DNA of 63,457 nucleotides from Methanomicrobiales archaeon. Its GTDB lineage: Archaea; Halobacteriota; Methanomicrobia; Methanomicrobiales; JACTUA01. Each line of letters opens with the position of its first letter. Positions within the stretch are counted from its first letter, which is position 1. The notes under the pieces are model-generated. The model was not told where the DNA came from. It did no database searches and was given only the letters and a program-made list of their open reading frames with translations. This document shows positions 26,808-36,480 of this stretch, in pieces. Where the stretch lies: positions 1 to 63,457 of the forward strand of contig JASEFH010000015.1 in the NCBI GenBank assembly GCA_030019205.1. Reading direction: 5' to 3'. The position numbers and the translations under genes were made by a program.

Positions 26808-29225
26808 ATGCCTGAGACATACCTGAAAGTGGACAGCGCCTATCCCGAGGATCAGGGCGGTGGCAAGGCCCGCCTCGACCCGGACACCATGCTGCAGCTC
26901 CGCATCTCCCCCGGCAATATTGTCTTCATCGAGGGGAAGCGGAGGACGGTGGCCAAGGTCTGGCGATCCATGGTGAGCGACTGGCAGCAGGGGAAGGTGC
27001 GCATCGACAACTTTACGCGGGCGAACGCCGGGACCAGCATCGGGGACCGGGTGCGGGTCGCCCCCGTCGGGGAGGAGGTCGAGGCGAGACGGGTGGTCCT
27101 GGCCCCGCCCGAGGATCTGCCGCGTCAGCTCCCCATCAACTATAACACCGCGGTGAACCGCCTGATCGATTTCCCCATCATGAAGAACGACACCGTGCCC
27201 ATCCAGGCCGGCCTGCCCTTCATGCAGCCCCAGCTGGTCGCGTTCAAGGCGGTCGTCGTGGAGCCCGAGAATGCGGTGATCATCACGAAGAACACCCGGA
27301 TCGAGTTCTCCGAGAAGCCGGCCGTCGGGTTCGAGGGGGTGAAGAGGCTCTCCTACGAGGATATCGGTGGCTTGAAAGACGAACTCCAGCGGGTGCGGGA
27401 GACGATCGAACTTCCCATGCGCCACCCCGAACTCTTCCGGAAACTCGGGATCGATCCGCCGAAGGGCGTGCTCCTCTACGGCCCGCCGGGTACGGGCAAG
27501 ACTCTGATCGCGAAGGCGGTGGCGAGCGAGAGCGGCGCCCACTTCATCTCCATCGCCGGGCCCGAGGTGATATCCAAGTACTACGGCGAGAGCGAGCAGC
27601 GGCTCCGCGAGGTCTTCGAGGAGGCCCGCCAGAACGCTCCCTCCATCATCTTCATCGACGAGCTGGACAGCATCGCACCCCGCCGCGAGGAGGTGACGGG
27701 CGAGGTGGAGCGCCGCGTGGTCGCCCAGCTGCTGACGATGATGGACGGGCTGCAGGAGCGGGGGCAGGTGGTCGTGATCGGCGCCACGAACCGGGTGGAT
27801 GCCATCGACCCGGCGCTCCGCCGCCCGGGACGGTTCGATCGCGAGATCGAGATCACAGTCCCGAACGAGAACGACAGGAGAGAGATCCTGCGTATCCATA
27901 CCCGCGGCATGCCCCTGGCCGAAGACGTGGATCTGGAGAGGCTTGCCCAGCAGACCCACGGTTTCGTGGGCGCCGATCTTGCGGCTCTCGCCCGGGAGGG
28001 GGCGATCCGTGCCCTGCGCAGGTATCTCCCGGATATCGACCTCGACGAAGAGGAGATACCGCCCGAGATCCTGGAGGAGATGCAGGTGAAGAACAGCGAC
28101 TTCCGGGAGGCGCAACGGGACGTGGGGCCGAGCGCGATGCGGGAGGTCCTGCTCGAAGTGCCCCACACCTCCTGGGAGGAGGTCGGGGGGCTGGAATCTG
28201 CCAAGCAGGAGGTGCGGGAGGCGGTGGAGTATCCCCTCACCCAGCGCGAGCGGTTCGAGGACCTGGGGATCGATCCGCCGAAGGGCGTGCTCCTCTACGG
28301 CCCGCCGGGCACGGGCAAGACTCTGATCGCCCGGGCGGTGGCGACCGAGAGCGGGGCGAACTTCATCCCGGTGCGGGGGCCCCAGCTCCTGTCGAAGTGG
28401 GTGGGGGAGAGCGAACGTGCGGTGCGCGAGGTCTTCAAGCGGGCCCGGCAGGTCGCTCCGGCGATCATCTTCTTCGACGAGCTGGACGCCCTCGCACCCG
28501 CCCGCGGCACGGTGAGCGAGTCGCATGTGCTGGAGAGCGTCCTGAACCAGATCCTGACCGAGATGGACGGTCTGATGGAGCTCCGCTCGGTGGCGGTGAT
28601 GGGCGCGACAAACCGCCCGGATATCGTGGACCCGGCACTCCTCCGCCCCGGGCGGTTCGACCGCCTGGTCTACGTCGGCGAACCGGACGAGGAGGGGCGG
28701 CGGAGCATCCTGCGCATTCACATCCGCTACATGCCCATCGCGGGTTCTGCGATCGAGGCGATCGTCGATCGCACCGATGGCTGGGACGAGGGTCAGCTGG
28801 AGAGCCTCTTCGAACGTCTGGGGACCGACCGCCCGGTCACACCCGAAGAGATCGTGAAGGCAATCGAAGGCATACCCGCCGGATCCGGCGAGGGGATGCG
28901 GCGGGGTCAGCGCCGCCGGAAGATCGTCGACCAGCTCCATGCCCAGCGGCTGCAGCTCGAGGATCCCGTCCGCGACGCCCTGATCGCCTCGGTCGCCTCC
29001 CGAACGCCGGGGTATGTGGGTTCGGATCTGGAGACGCTGGCCCGGGAGGCCGGCATGTTCGCGATGCGGGACGGTTCTCCCGCCGTCGAAGCGCGGCACT
29101 TCGAGGAGGCGGCAAAGAAGGTGCATCCCACCATGAACGACCGCCTGCGGGAGAGCTACAGCCGCTTCCAGGAGTTCTTCAAGGGCGGTCTGCCGCAGAA
29201 GGACCAGCCGATCGAGTACCAGTAA
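26808..29225 (+). CDS. Cdc48/VCP-type AAA ATPase
   Basis: An archaeal Cdc48 (VAT) unfoldase of 805 residues. It has an N-terminal double-psi barrel domain (about 1-185: [19 protein letters not shown]) and two AAA modules. D1 shows Walker A GPPGTGKT near 225 and Walker [15 protein letters not shown]2 shows GPPGTGKT near 498 and [15 protein letters not shown]. Arginine-finger segments ([20 protein letters not shown]) are intact. It unfolds proteins for the proteasome. ATG 26808 is preferred over ATG 26793 from TATA spacing and the usual family start. The Walker A regions of D1 and D2 are almost identical at DNA level (64 of 65 bases). Confidence 0.95.
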   Translation: MPETYLKVDSAYPEDQGGGKARLDPDTMLQLRISPGNIVFIEGKRRTVAKVWRSMVSDWQQGKVRIDNFTRANAGTSIGDRVRVAPVGEEVEARRVVLAPPEDLPRQLPINYNTAVNRLIDFPIMKNDTVPIQAGLPFMQPQLVAFKAVVVEPENAVIITKNTRIEFSEKPAVGFEGVKRLSYEDIGGLKDELQRVRETIELPMRHPELFRKLGIDPPKGVLLYGPPGTGKTLIAKAVASESGAHFISIAGPEVISKYYGESEQRLREVFEEARQNAPSIIFIDELDSIAPRREEVTGEVERRVVAQLLTMMDGLQERGQVVVIGATNRVDAIDPALRRPGRFDREIEITVPNENDRREILRIHTRGMPLAEDVDLERLAQQTHGFVGADLAALAREGAIRALRRYLPDIDLDEEEIPPEILEEMQVKNSDFREAQRDVGPSAMREVLLEVPHTSWEEVGGLESAKQEVREAVEYPLTQRERFEDLGIDPPKGVLLYGPPGTGKTLIARAVATESGANFIPVRGPQLLSKWVGESERAVREVFKRARQVAPAIIFFDELDALAPARGTVSESHVLESVLNQILTEMDGLMELRSVAVMGATNRPDIVDPALLRPGRFDRLVYVGEPDEEGRRSILRIHIRYMPIAGSAIEAIVDRTDGWDEGQLESLFERLGTDRPVTPEEIVKAIEGIPAGSGEGMRRGQRRRKIVDQLHAQRLQLEDPVRDALIASVASRTPGYVGSDLETLAREAGMFAMRDGSPAVEARHFEEAAKKVHPTMNDRLRESYSRFQEFFKGGLPQKDQPIEYQ

Positions 29226-29236
29226 AGGGGGCGAGA

Positions 29237-29267
29237 AGGGGGCGCTCCCTCCCTTCGTGCGATAGGG
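29237..29267 (+). repeat. Dispersed intergenic stem-loop element, copy D (short)
   Basis: GAAGGG, a short spacer with CTCCC, then CCCTTCGTGCGATAG matches the middle of the 62633-62679 copy. The outer GAAGGG and CCCTTC are perfect 6-base inverted repeats, as they are in that copy. The element starts 12 bases after the cdc48 stop. Confidence 0.5.
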
Positions 29268-29467
29268 GGGACAGAGGGAAAGCAGGATGCCGCCGGGATG
29301 CAGTCGTCCGGCAACGGCATTCGGATCGGTCCCGAGCTGCGATCCTCGTTCCCGATGGGAGGTGAGACAACGCCTCCGGATCCTGCTGGAGCTGTGCATG
29401 CGCGTGATGCTCTCTAACAGGCTCTGTCGAAATCCTCATCGAGAGCGTGGTGACGGCTCTCCGAAGC

Positions 29468-29524
29468 TCTCCGGGAACGGGCCTCGCCACCCCCCGCCCC
29501 ATCGTTCGATAGAGAGGCTCCTCC
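29468..29524 (+). repeat. Dispersed intergenic stem-loop element, copy C
   Basis: Shares CTCCGGG, GGGCC, CACCCC and the core CGATAGAGAGGCT with the copies at 372-428 and 62633-62679, in the same order and orientation, with a few inserted bases. The core matches about 18 of 23 positions. Confidence 0.5.
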
Positions 29525-30228
29525 ATGGTACTCTTCGCCCGGGCCTGTCGCACGATTTCTCTCCCGTCGGCGAGGGGAGGTGGCAGGATATCGATGGGTT
29601 CTCCGCGGAAGCGGTGCAGATGTTCACCGGAGAGCTTTGCAACGAGCCCTGTGTTATCGAATATCCCCGATGCGCGGGATCTGATGTCTGCCGGAGGAGA
29701 TAGACATGGCACAGGCCACGGTGTCCGTCCGATCGTGCCATTGCTGCCGCTCCGGCCGATCTCATCCTCCGGGCTTCGCACTGCAGAGGGGCAGGGGGAC
29801 GGAGGAAGGCGCCCTCCTTGGTGCGATTTGGCCTGAACGGTGACCGAAGGGTGGATAATCCTCCGGCGCGGCCGCTATCATCGTAAACTCCGGTGAACAT
29901 TCCAGAGCCGGGCCTGTCTTCACCGGCGGGACGGGGGAGAGGGGGAGTTGTGCGCCCCCTGTAACCCATCCCCCATCCGTGCTATACGTCCTCACCGGAG
30001 TCCTCTTCTCAGATTATCCTCCATACCCCGGGTTCGCCCAATCTCGTCGCAAGGGGGCATGACCGCCGGACGGCGACCGATATGGGCGGACCACCACACC
30101 GCCATCACCGAGCCCGATGTACATACCTGCTTCAGAGTGGAATGACCGAGACCTCAATCGGATCCGCGGCCCCCTGATCGCATCGCCTCCCCCCGGCCAG
30201 GTGAAGGCATTGTAGTGCAATAAGCAAT

Positions 30229-30283
30229 GAATTTATACACAAATGAACAATTAAATACATCACGGTGCACTAATAATCTGGAG
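30229..30283 (+). promoter_or_regulatory. Promoter and ribosome binding site of the ligase-ECF operon
   Basis: GAATTTATAC at 30229-30238 is a good TATA box, and CAATTAAATAC lies a little further on. Transcription from about 30260 would give a leader with CTGGAG at 30278-30283, seven bases before ATG 30291. The AT-rich DNA contrasts sharply with the GC-rich flank. Confidence 0.65.
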
Positions 30284-30290
30284 CCCTGAC

Positions 30291-31838
30291 ATGCCGAACA
30301 TCTCCACCTTCCTGGATGTCAATGCACGCTACACCAAGAGGCCCGTCCTCATTTATCCCGCCCGCAACGAGTCGTATACCTTCTCCGACCTGCTCTCCCG
30401 CACGAACGCGCTGGCAAACGCCCTTCTTGCCGCCGGTATCGGCAGGGGCGACCGCATCTGCATCTACCTGGACAACTGCCCCGAGCACCTCATCGCGTAC
30501 CTGGCCTCCTGGCGGATCGGCGCCGTGGCGGTCCCCGCGAACCGTGCCTACCGCGAGGCAGAGCTGCTGCACGCTGTCTCGGACTCCGCTGCACGGGCGG
30601 TCGTCACCGACGCGGCAGGGGAGCAGGCGATCCGGGAGATTCGCGAGAAGGTTCCCGCGCTCTCCGCCATCATCTCGAGCGGCTCCCCCTGCGCCGGCGC
30701 CCTCTCCCTCGCGGAGATCTTCGCCGGCCCGGACCGGCTCCCTGCCGCCGACTGCAGGTTCGATGACCTCTGCCAGCTGCAGTATACCGCCGGCACTACG
30801 GGGAAGCCCAAGGGTGCGATGCTCACCCACGGCAACTGGATGGCAGCGCTGGACGCCGAGCGGGAGGTCCTCTCCCTCACCGCGGAGGACACCTACCTGG
30901 GCATCTACCCCCTGGGCCATGTCGGGTTCTCCTGGGGGCTCGCCGCCCTGAAGAGCGGCGCCCGTTTCGTCATGATGGACCGCTACGAACCGGAGCGTTA
31001 CCTCTCCCTCGCGGAGGAGTACGGGGTGACCGTGCTCTCCGCCATGCCGCCCGTGCTCCACACCCTGCTCTCCAGCCCGCCCGGCACCGAAGAGCGCCTC
31101 GCGACGGTGCGGGTGGCGATCAGCGGCGGCGGCCCCCTCCTGCCGAGCATCTGGGAGGGCTTCGACCGCCGCTACCGCATCCGCATCGCGAACGCCTACG
31201 GCCTCTCCGAGACGATCGTGGTCGGGTCGGCAACCTGCGTCCTCCCGCAGCACTACGAGATGCACCGGGGGTACCGCAGCGTGGGCGCTCCCGTCGGCTA
31301 CGCGGAGATCCGTATCGTCGATGAGAGCGACCCGCAGCGGGAGCTGCCCCCGCATTCGGTAGGGGAGATCGCCGTGCGGGGGCCTGCCGTTGCGAAGGGC
31401 TACTGGAACCTGCCGGCAGCGACTGCCGAGGTCTTTCTCCCCGGCGGCTGGTTCCTGACGGGCGATCTCGGCTATCTCGACAGGGACGGCATCCTCTATG
31501 TCACAGATCGCAAGAAGGACATGATAAACATGTCCGGCTGGAAGATCTACCCTGCCGAGGTGGAGAACGTCCTGATCCAGCACCCGGCGATCCGGGATGC
31601 GGCGGTCTTCGGCCGACCGGACGTGCGGCGGGGTGAGAGCCCGGTGGCCGCCGTCGTGCTCAGGGAGGGTCGGAGTCTCGACTACGAGGAACTCGCCCGC
31701 TTCTGCCGCGAGAGGCTGGCCGGTTACAAGGTGCCCCGCGGGATGGTCGTCCTCCCCGAGCTGCCTCGGGTGAACGGCTGGAAGCTGCTCCGCAGGGAAC
31801 TGCGGGAGAAGTTCGATAACGGAGTTGAACGGGTATGA
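30291..31838 (+). CDS. AMP-forming acyl-CoA ligase (ANL superfamily)
   Basis: A 515-residue adenylate-forming ligase that activates a carboxylate to acyl-AMP and then acyl-CoA. The P-loop QYTAGTTGKPKGAMLTHGN lies near residue 164-182. The core motif NAYGLSETIV is near 300, the hinge VTDRKKDMINMSGWKIYP near 402, and the C-terminal catalytic lysine in RVNGWKLLRREL. It is closest in feel to medium/long-chain or aryl ligases rather than acetyl-CoA synthetase, which is about 130 residues longer. The stop overlaps the transporter S-component start by ATGA. The shared operon suggests its substrate is what the transporter imports. Confidence 0.9.
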   Translation: MPNISTFLDVNARYTKRPVLIYPARNESYTFSDLLSRTNALANALLAAGIGRGDRICIYLDNCPEHLIAYLASWRIGAVAVPANRAYREAELLHAVSDSAARAVVTDAAGEQAIREIREKVPALSAIISSGSPCAGALSLAEIFAGPDRLPAADCRFDDLCQLQYTAGTTGKPKGAMLTHGNWMAALDAEREVLSLTAEDTYLGIYPLGHVGFSWGLAALKSGARFVMMDRYEPERYLSLAEEYGVTVLSAMPPVLHTLLSSPPGTEERLATVRVAISGGGPLLPSIWEGFDRRYRIRIANAYGLSETIVVGSATCVLPQHYEMHRGYRSVGAPVGYAEIRIVDESDPQRELPPHSVGEIAVRGPAVAKGYWNLPAATAEVFLPGGWFLTGDLGYLDRDGILYVTDRKKDMINMSGWKIYPAEVENVLIQHPAIRDAAVFGRPDVRRGESPVAAVVLREGRSLDYEELARFCRERLAGYKVPRGMVVLPELPRVNGWKLLRRELREKFDNGVERV

Positions 31839-32383
31839 AGTCACGAGATATTGCTGTCATCGGAATTCTGCTGGGTGTTGGAGCGATACTGCGGTTCTTC
31901 CTGGCGATGCTGCACACGCCGCTCACCCCAAACATGGTGATCGCCTTCTACTGCCTGGCGATCATCCTGGTACAGCCGAAAGTCCACGAAGCGGTCGGGA
32001 TCGGCATCGTCGCCGGGCTGCTCTCCATGCTGATCTCCAGCTCGATTTTCCCGCCGGCGAACCTGATCAGCGAACCCATCGGCGCCCTGGTCTGCCTGGG
32101 TGTCTGCGCGGCCTTCCGGGGCCTGCCCCGTATCGCCCCGATGGCCACCACGTTCGTGGCCACGCTCGCCAGTGGGTTCTCCTTCGCTGCCATCGCGTTC
32201 ATCGCCGTTGCGGCCAGCATCTTCGCGAAGTTCGGAACCGTCAATGGTTTTGTCATGGTCTTCGTGCCGATCGTGGTGATCACCGCGGTTTTCAACGCGA
32301 TCGTCGTGGAGTTTCTCTACATCCCTTCGAGCCGCGCGCTCCAGCGGGCTCCAGCCGCGAAGAACATCGGAAAGGGAACCTGA
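31835..32383 (+). CDS. ECF transporter S component, TrpP-like
   Basis: A 182-residue integral membrane protein with five to six hydrophobic segments (IAVIGILLGVGAIL, MVIAFYCLAIILV, GIVAGLLSMLI, IGALVCLGVCAAF, ASGFSFAAIAFIAV, VFVPIVVITAVF). It resembles the putative tryptophan transporter TrpP group of substrate-binding (S) subunits. In an ECF importer it would bind substrate and dock on the A-T module. Its start overlaps the ligase stop (ATGA), and the A gene begins immediately after its stop. The substrate is not proven; with a CoA ligase in the operon, a carboxylate is as likely as tryptophan. Confidence 0.8.
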   Translation: MKSRDIAVIGILLGVGAILRFFLAMLHTPLTPNMVIAFYCLAIILVQPKVHEAVGIGIVAGLLSMLISSSIFPPANLISEPIGALVCLGVCAAFRGLPRIAPMATTFVATLASGFSFAAIAFIAVAASIFAKFGTVNGFVMVFVPIVVITAVFNAIVVEFLYIPSSRALQRAPAAKNIGKGT

Positions 32384-33823
32384 ATGATCCAGCTCGAAGG
32401 AGTCCACTATACCTATCCGCTCAAGACGGAGAAGGCGCTCCGAGATATCACCCTGACCTGCGAACCCGGTCGGTGCGTCATGGTCGCCGGGCCATCCGGA
32501 TCGGGCAAGACAACCCTCTGCCTGGCGGCGGGCGGTATCCTCCGCCACGAGTTCGGAGGCACGCTCGAAGGGACGGTATCGATCGCGGGCACAGACATCG
32601 CGACCTACCGCAGCCTCCCGGAGATAGCGGCCACTGTCGGGATCGCCTTCGACGATCCGGAGGCCCAGCTCATCTTCACCACCGTCGAGGAGGAGATTCT
32701 TTCGGCCCTGGAAGGGCGGGGGCTCGATCCCGCCGAGGCCGAGGAGCGGCTCGAGGCGATTCTCGCCATGACCGATCTCACACACCTCCGCGACCGCGCT
32801 CCGCACGCCCTTTCGGGCGGCCAGAAGCAGCGTGTGGTGCTCGCCGCCACCCTCGCCCTCGGCACGGATATCCTCATCCTGGACGAACCGACTACGGAGC
32901 TCGACGAGCAGGGAATCCGCTCGATTCTCGGGATTCTCAAATCCGCAAAGGCGCAGGGCAGGACGATTCTCCTGACCGATCACGGGATCGACGGGCTGCG
33001 GGAGGTCGTCGATACTCTCGTCGTCCTGGAGGGGGGGCGGATTACGGCAGCCGGCCCGCCGCACGCCGTGCTGCGGGAGGAACGGGCGAAGGATATCCTC
33101 TCCCGGGATTATTCCGGACTGAACTCCCGCGCCATTCCGAGACCTGCAGCGGATGGTGCACCCGTCATCGAGGTCCGCGGACTCGCCCACCGCTACGGCG
33201 GCATTCCCGCTCTCCGGGGTGTGGATCTCGCCATCCGCTCCGGGGAGTTCGTGGCGATCGTGGGCGAGAACGGCTCTGGAAAGACCACGCTTCTGAAGCA
33301 CTTCAACGGCCTTCTGAAGCCGGATTCGGGGCATGTGACCGTTCTTGGCAGAGACACCCGGTTTGCCGCGGTATCGGAACTTGCCCGTCACGTGGGGCTC
33401 GTCTTCCAGAACCCCGATCACATGTTCTTCCAGGAGACGGTCCGGGACGAGATCGCGTTCGGGTCGCTCAACCTGGGCATCCCGGACCCGGAATCGGTGG
33501 TCGACGAAGTGCTCCTGCAGATGCGGCTGCAGGACGTCCAGCACATCTACCCCCGCTGGCTCTCCCGCGGCGAGCGCCAGCGGCTGGCCATAGGCTGCAT
33601 ACTCGCCATGCAGCCGTCCATCATCGCCCTCGACGAACCCACCACGGGGCTGGACGGGCGGGAGACTCGGGGGATCCTGGAGATCCTGAAGGGGCTCCAG
33701 CGCGACGGCCGCACGATCGTCGCCGTCACCCACAACCGCAACATCGCGACGCAGTGCGCCGACCGCGTCGTCACCATGGAGCGGGGGATGGTGATATCCG
33801 ACGTCACCGTGCGGGGAGAGTGA
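32384..33823 (+). CDS. ecfA: ECF transporter ATPase, fused A1-A2
   Basis: Two ABC ATPase domains in one 479-residue chain, serving as the energising pair of an ECF importer. Domain 1 has Walker A GPSGSGKTT near 36, LSGGQKQRVVLAA and Walker B DILILDEPTTELD. Domain 2 has GENGSGKTT near 294, the variant signature LSRGERQRLAIG and IIALDEPTTGLD. Bacterial systems usually have separate EcfA and EcfA'; the fusion occurs in archaea. The ATG directly follows the S-component stop, and the T gene begins 3 bases after its stop. Confidence 0.92.
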   Translation: MIQLEGVHYTYPLKTEKALRDITLTCEPGRCVMVAGPSGSGKTTLCLAAGGILRHEFGGTLEGTVSIAGTDIATYRSLPEIAATVGIAFDDPEAQLIFTTVEEEILSALEGRGLDPAEAEERLEAILAMTDLTHLRDRAPHALSGGQKQRVVLAATLALGTDILILDEPTTELDEQGIRSILGILKSAKAQGRTILLTDHGIDGLREVVDTLVVLEGGRITAAGPPHAVLREERAKDILSRDYSGLNSRAIPRPAADGAPVIEVRGLAHRYGGIPALRGVDLAIRSGEFVAIVGENGSGKTTLLKHFNGLLKPDSGHVTVLGRDTRFAAVSELARHVGLVFQNPDHMFFQETVRDEIAFGSLNLGIPDPESVVDEVLLQMRLQDVQHIYPRWLSRGERQRLAIGCILAMQPSIIALDEPTTGLDGRETRGILEILKGLQRDGRTIVAVTHNRNIATQCADRVVTMERGMVISDVTVRGE

Positions 33824-33826
33824 CGT

Positions 33827-34609
33827 ATGGCGGAGATCCTGCAGTACGTCCATAGAGACGGTTTCCTGCACCGTCTCAATCCCCTGACGAAGATCCTCTG
33901 CATCCTGGCGATCGGCGCTTCTACCGTCCTGTCGGATCAGCCCCTCCTGCTCTCCGCCATCATCCTCGGCCTCATCCTTGTCGCCTGGAAAGGCCGCATC
34001 CTGAACGAGATCCTGCGGCAGACCGCCCTCATCGCGGCGATGAGCGCGATACTCATCGCGATCGCCATTCTCACGGTTCCCCACGGGACCGTGCTCGGCA
34101 CCCTGATCCCGCAGCCCGTTCCGCTGATCGGCGGTGCCATCCCGATCACCCTGGGGGCGCTCGGGATCGGCAGCCTCATCACTCTCCGCTTCATGGTCCT
34201 GATCACACTGTTCCAGCTCTTCGTCATCTCGACGCAGCCGCGGGATCTGGTGCACGCGCTGGAGTGGATGCGGGTGCCGCCGGAGTACACGCTCATGTTC
34301 GTGCTGGCCCTGCGGTTCATCCCCTCCCTCCAGCGGGAAGCCATCCGCATCCACGAGGCACAGCTTGCCCGGGGTTACAACCCGGGCGGGGGATTGTTCG
34401 GGCGGATCCGCAGCCTCGCTCCGCTGATGATCCCCCTCGTCGCCCACTCCCTCGGAAAGGCGACCGTGCTGGGGCTCACCATCGACCTCCGGGGCTATCG
34501 GAGATACCGGCCAGTGCGGAAGCTCCGATTCTCCGCTGCCGACATCGCTGCCGTCTCCGGAGTTGGCCTTGGCGGGATCGCTCTCTGCTGGTGCATATTC
34601 CCGATTTAA
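33827..34609 (+). CDS. ecfT: ECF transporter T component
   Basis: A 260-residue membrane protein, the scaffold that links the ATPases to the S subunit. Hydrophobic segments include KILCILAIGASTVL, LLLSAIILGLILV, LIAAMSAILIAIAIL and ITLGALGIGSLITL. The coupling motif is present: EAQLARGYNP corresponds to the conserved ARG coupling-helix signature near residue 180. GGGGAGAGTGA precedes the start. It closes the four-gene ligase-S-A-T operon. Confidence 0.92.
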   Translation: MAEILQYVHRDGFLHRLNPLTKILCILAIGASTVLSDQPLLLSAIILGLILVAWKGRILNEILRQTALIAAMSAILIAIAILTVPHGTVLGTLIPQPVPLIGGAIPITLGALGIGSLITLRFMVLITLFQLFVISTQPRDLVHALEWMRVPPEYTLMFVLALRFIPSLQREAIRIHEAQLARGYNPGGGLFGRIRSLAPLMIPLVAHSLGKATVLGLTIDLRGYRRYRPVRKLRFSAADIAAVSGVGLGGIALCWCIFPI

Positions 34610-34668
34610 AACCACAGAATCACAATCAGTTAAGATTATGTCTGGAAGAGAAGAGTACAAGGATTAGG

Positions 34669-35265
34669 ATGCTATCATCATCGAAGGATAACTCCAAACG
34701 GTCCACCGGCATCAGCGGTCTGGATTACACCCTGGATGGCGGTATTCTGAGTGGAACCTCCACGGTTGTCATTGGATCCCCCATATCGGGTCTGGATCTC
34801 CTGGCCCGGCAGTTCTGGAAGACGGAGGACGAACAGGGCTCCTATCTGATGCTGGATGCGGACGCCGAAGAGGGTATGGACCCCGTGCACGATCTTCCGC
34901 CGGACCGTCTGCCGGAGCGCATGAAAGGAGATAGGATCGTCGTCGATTCTCTCTCCTCCCTGGTCCTGACGTACGGGATCGATGCCGCGATCCGGTTCAT
35001 GTCTGACGGCATCCGCGATACGTTCGCCCGCAGGGCGAACGTCCTCTTCGTGGTCTACTCCGGCCTCCATGCCCCTGCAGAAGAGATACGAATCATTCGT
35101 GCTGCGGACAACGTGATCGAGCTTCGCCAGGAGGTCCGCGGGAACGAGGTGATTCGAACACTCGCCCTGTACAAGCTCAAGGGGGCGGCGGTTCCCGATC
35201 GCGTGGTTCCGTTCATCATCACGGAGAAGGGAATCGAGCTCTCGACAACGAGCCGGGTTGTGTGA
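34669..35265 (+). CDS. KaiC-like RecA-fold protein with degenerate P-loop
   Basis: A 198-residue protein related to archaeal KaiC/RecA-like ATPases. It begins STGISGLDYTLDGGILSGTS, the usual entry to this fold, and keeps the Walker B-like DRIVVDSLSSLVL near residue 88 and the C-terminal strands. The Walker A site reads IGSPISGLDLL where GxxGxGKT/S is expected, so the lysine is missing and ATP hydrolysis is doubtful. The middle is shortened relative to full KaiC domains. I set the start at ATG 34669, after TATA-like AGTTAAGATTA near 34628. It may be a signalling or scaffold paralogue. Confidence 0.75.
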   Translation: MLSSSKDNSKRSTGISGLDYTLDGGILSGTSTVVIGSPISGLDLLARQFWKTEDEQGSYLMLDADAEEGMDPVHDLPPDRLPERMKGDRIVVDSLSSLVLTYGIDAAIRFMSDGIRDTFARRANVLFVVYSGLHAPAEEIRIIRAADNVIELRQEVRGNEVIRTLALYKLKGAAVPDRVVPFIITEKGIELSTTSRVV

Positions 35266-35266
35266 G

Positions 35267-36166
35267 TCAGGCCAGTTCTATCCGCATCTGCCGGCTGGCA
35301 TCCACCATGTTCTTCAGTTTTTTGAAGGCCACATCCCGGGAGAGCATGCGCAGTCCGCAGTCGGGATCGATCAGCATCCTGCGGGGCTCGAAGATCTCCG
35401 CGCCGCGCTGAATCCGCTTCTCGATCTCGGCCACGCTCTCGACGCCGGGATCGCTGCTGTCCACGCACCCGAACCCGATCCATCTCCCCTTCACATCCCG
35501 CCGTGCGATGATGTCGAGGTTCCGGTCGCTGCCGGAGAACTCGAAGTCGAAGATGGTGACCGGCATCTTCAGGATCGCGTCGATCACGCCGACCAGCTCC
35601 CCGCAGACGTGCAGGCAGGTCGCGCAGCGTAGCCCGGAGGTGATGAGCGTGATCGATTCCAGAGCCGCCTGCATGTCCGCCATGCCCGTCGACAGGATCG
35701 GTTCGTCGATCTGCAGGATGGTCACCCCGGCCTCTTCCAGCCCCTTCGCCTCCACGAGAAGGCTCTTCGCCAGATCGAGGATCAGCTCCTCGCGGTTGCG
35801 GTAGATCGGCGTGGCGATCTGGAGGGCATGGGCGAGAGTGCTCGGCCCAGTTATGATCCCCTTCACGAGGGGGTGGCGGGAGAGCGCATACCGCGTATCC
35901 CCGAGAGTGATCGGCCGGGCCGGCGGCTCGACCTTCCCGACCACCCGCTGACCGTGGACGCCCGGCAGCCGGGAGGTGAACACGGACACCATGTCGCCCC
36001 GCACCTGCCCGTCGGAGATGATGTCGATTCCGGCCTGCATCTGATCCGAGACGGCCTGCACGACAGCGGAGTGGAGGGGATCGAGGAGACTCTTCAACCC
36101 CACGCTCTTCACCACGGGGTAGCTTCCGACGACCGTCGTCGGAAAGAGTTTCGAGATAAATTCCAT
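35267..36166 (-). CDS. Folate-independent core methionine synthase (MetE C-domain type)
   Basis: A 299-residue protein equal to the catalytic C-terminal domain of MetE, without the N-terminal half. Archaeal versions transfer methyl from a corrinoid protein or methylcobalamin to homocysteine. Zinc-ligand candidates are His and Cys in CLHVCGEL near 190 and Cys in LIDPDCGLRML near 273; QIDEPIL and FPTTVVGSYP are typical. ATG 36166 is chosen because GGGTGA lies 5-6 bases upstream and the family starts there; an open frame runs 29 codons further. The methyl donor cannot be read from the sequence. Its stop nearly abuts that of the KaiC-like gene. Confidence 0.86.
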   Translation of the reverse strand: MEFISKLFPTTVVGSYPVVKSVGLKSLLDPLHSAVVQAVSDQMQAGIDIISDGQVRGDMVSVFTSRLPGVHGQRVVGKVEPPARPITLGDTRYALSRHPLVKGIITGPSTLAHALQIATPIYRNREELILDLAKSLLVEAKGLEEAGVTILQIDEPILSTGMADMQAALESITLITSGLRCATCLHVCGELVGVIDAILKMPVTIFDFEFSGSDRNLDIIARRDVKGRWIGFGCVDSSDPGVESVAEIEKRIQRGAEIFEPRRMLIDPDCGLRMLSRDVAFKKLKNMVDASRQMRIELA

Positions 36167-36480
36167 CGTTTCACCCTGCAGAGGCTGCCTGCCCCCTCTT
36201 CTGCGAGGTTCATCGTCGCGGACGGGAGCCTCAAATCTGAAGAAGGTTATCATTCGCGGCTAAAATCGTTTCTGCTCCGATGTTTCGTGAGTGCGAGCCG
36301 GGGCCCTCCGATCGGGAGGCGACAGCGAGATCGCGGCTGCCCGTGGAGAGCACGTCCGCCACGCCGGACCGCCTGGCGGCAATCTGCGCTTTCCCCGGCA
36401 CCGCCGGATCCGTGGTACTTCGGCAGGGGCTTCATCTCCCGAAAGGCCGGACCGTGCGATCGATAGCGGTGCGATTCCCC

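Larger units (their letters stand above)
29226..30290. other. Gene-poor gap with two repeat copies and a promoter
   Basis: No gene is recognised. Two copies of the dispersed stem-loop element lie near 29237-29267 and 29468-29524. The last 90 bases become AT-rich and hold the promoter of the acyl-CoA ligase operon. Open frames up to 200 codons on the minus strand have poor composition and no domain. Confidence 0.5.

Noticed and set aside
26775-29399. 874-codon open frame opposite cdc48
   Set aside because: Shadow of a strongly biased gene; its His/Asp/Leu-rich translation matches no family.
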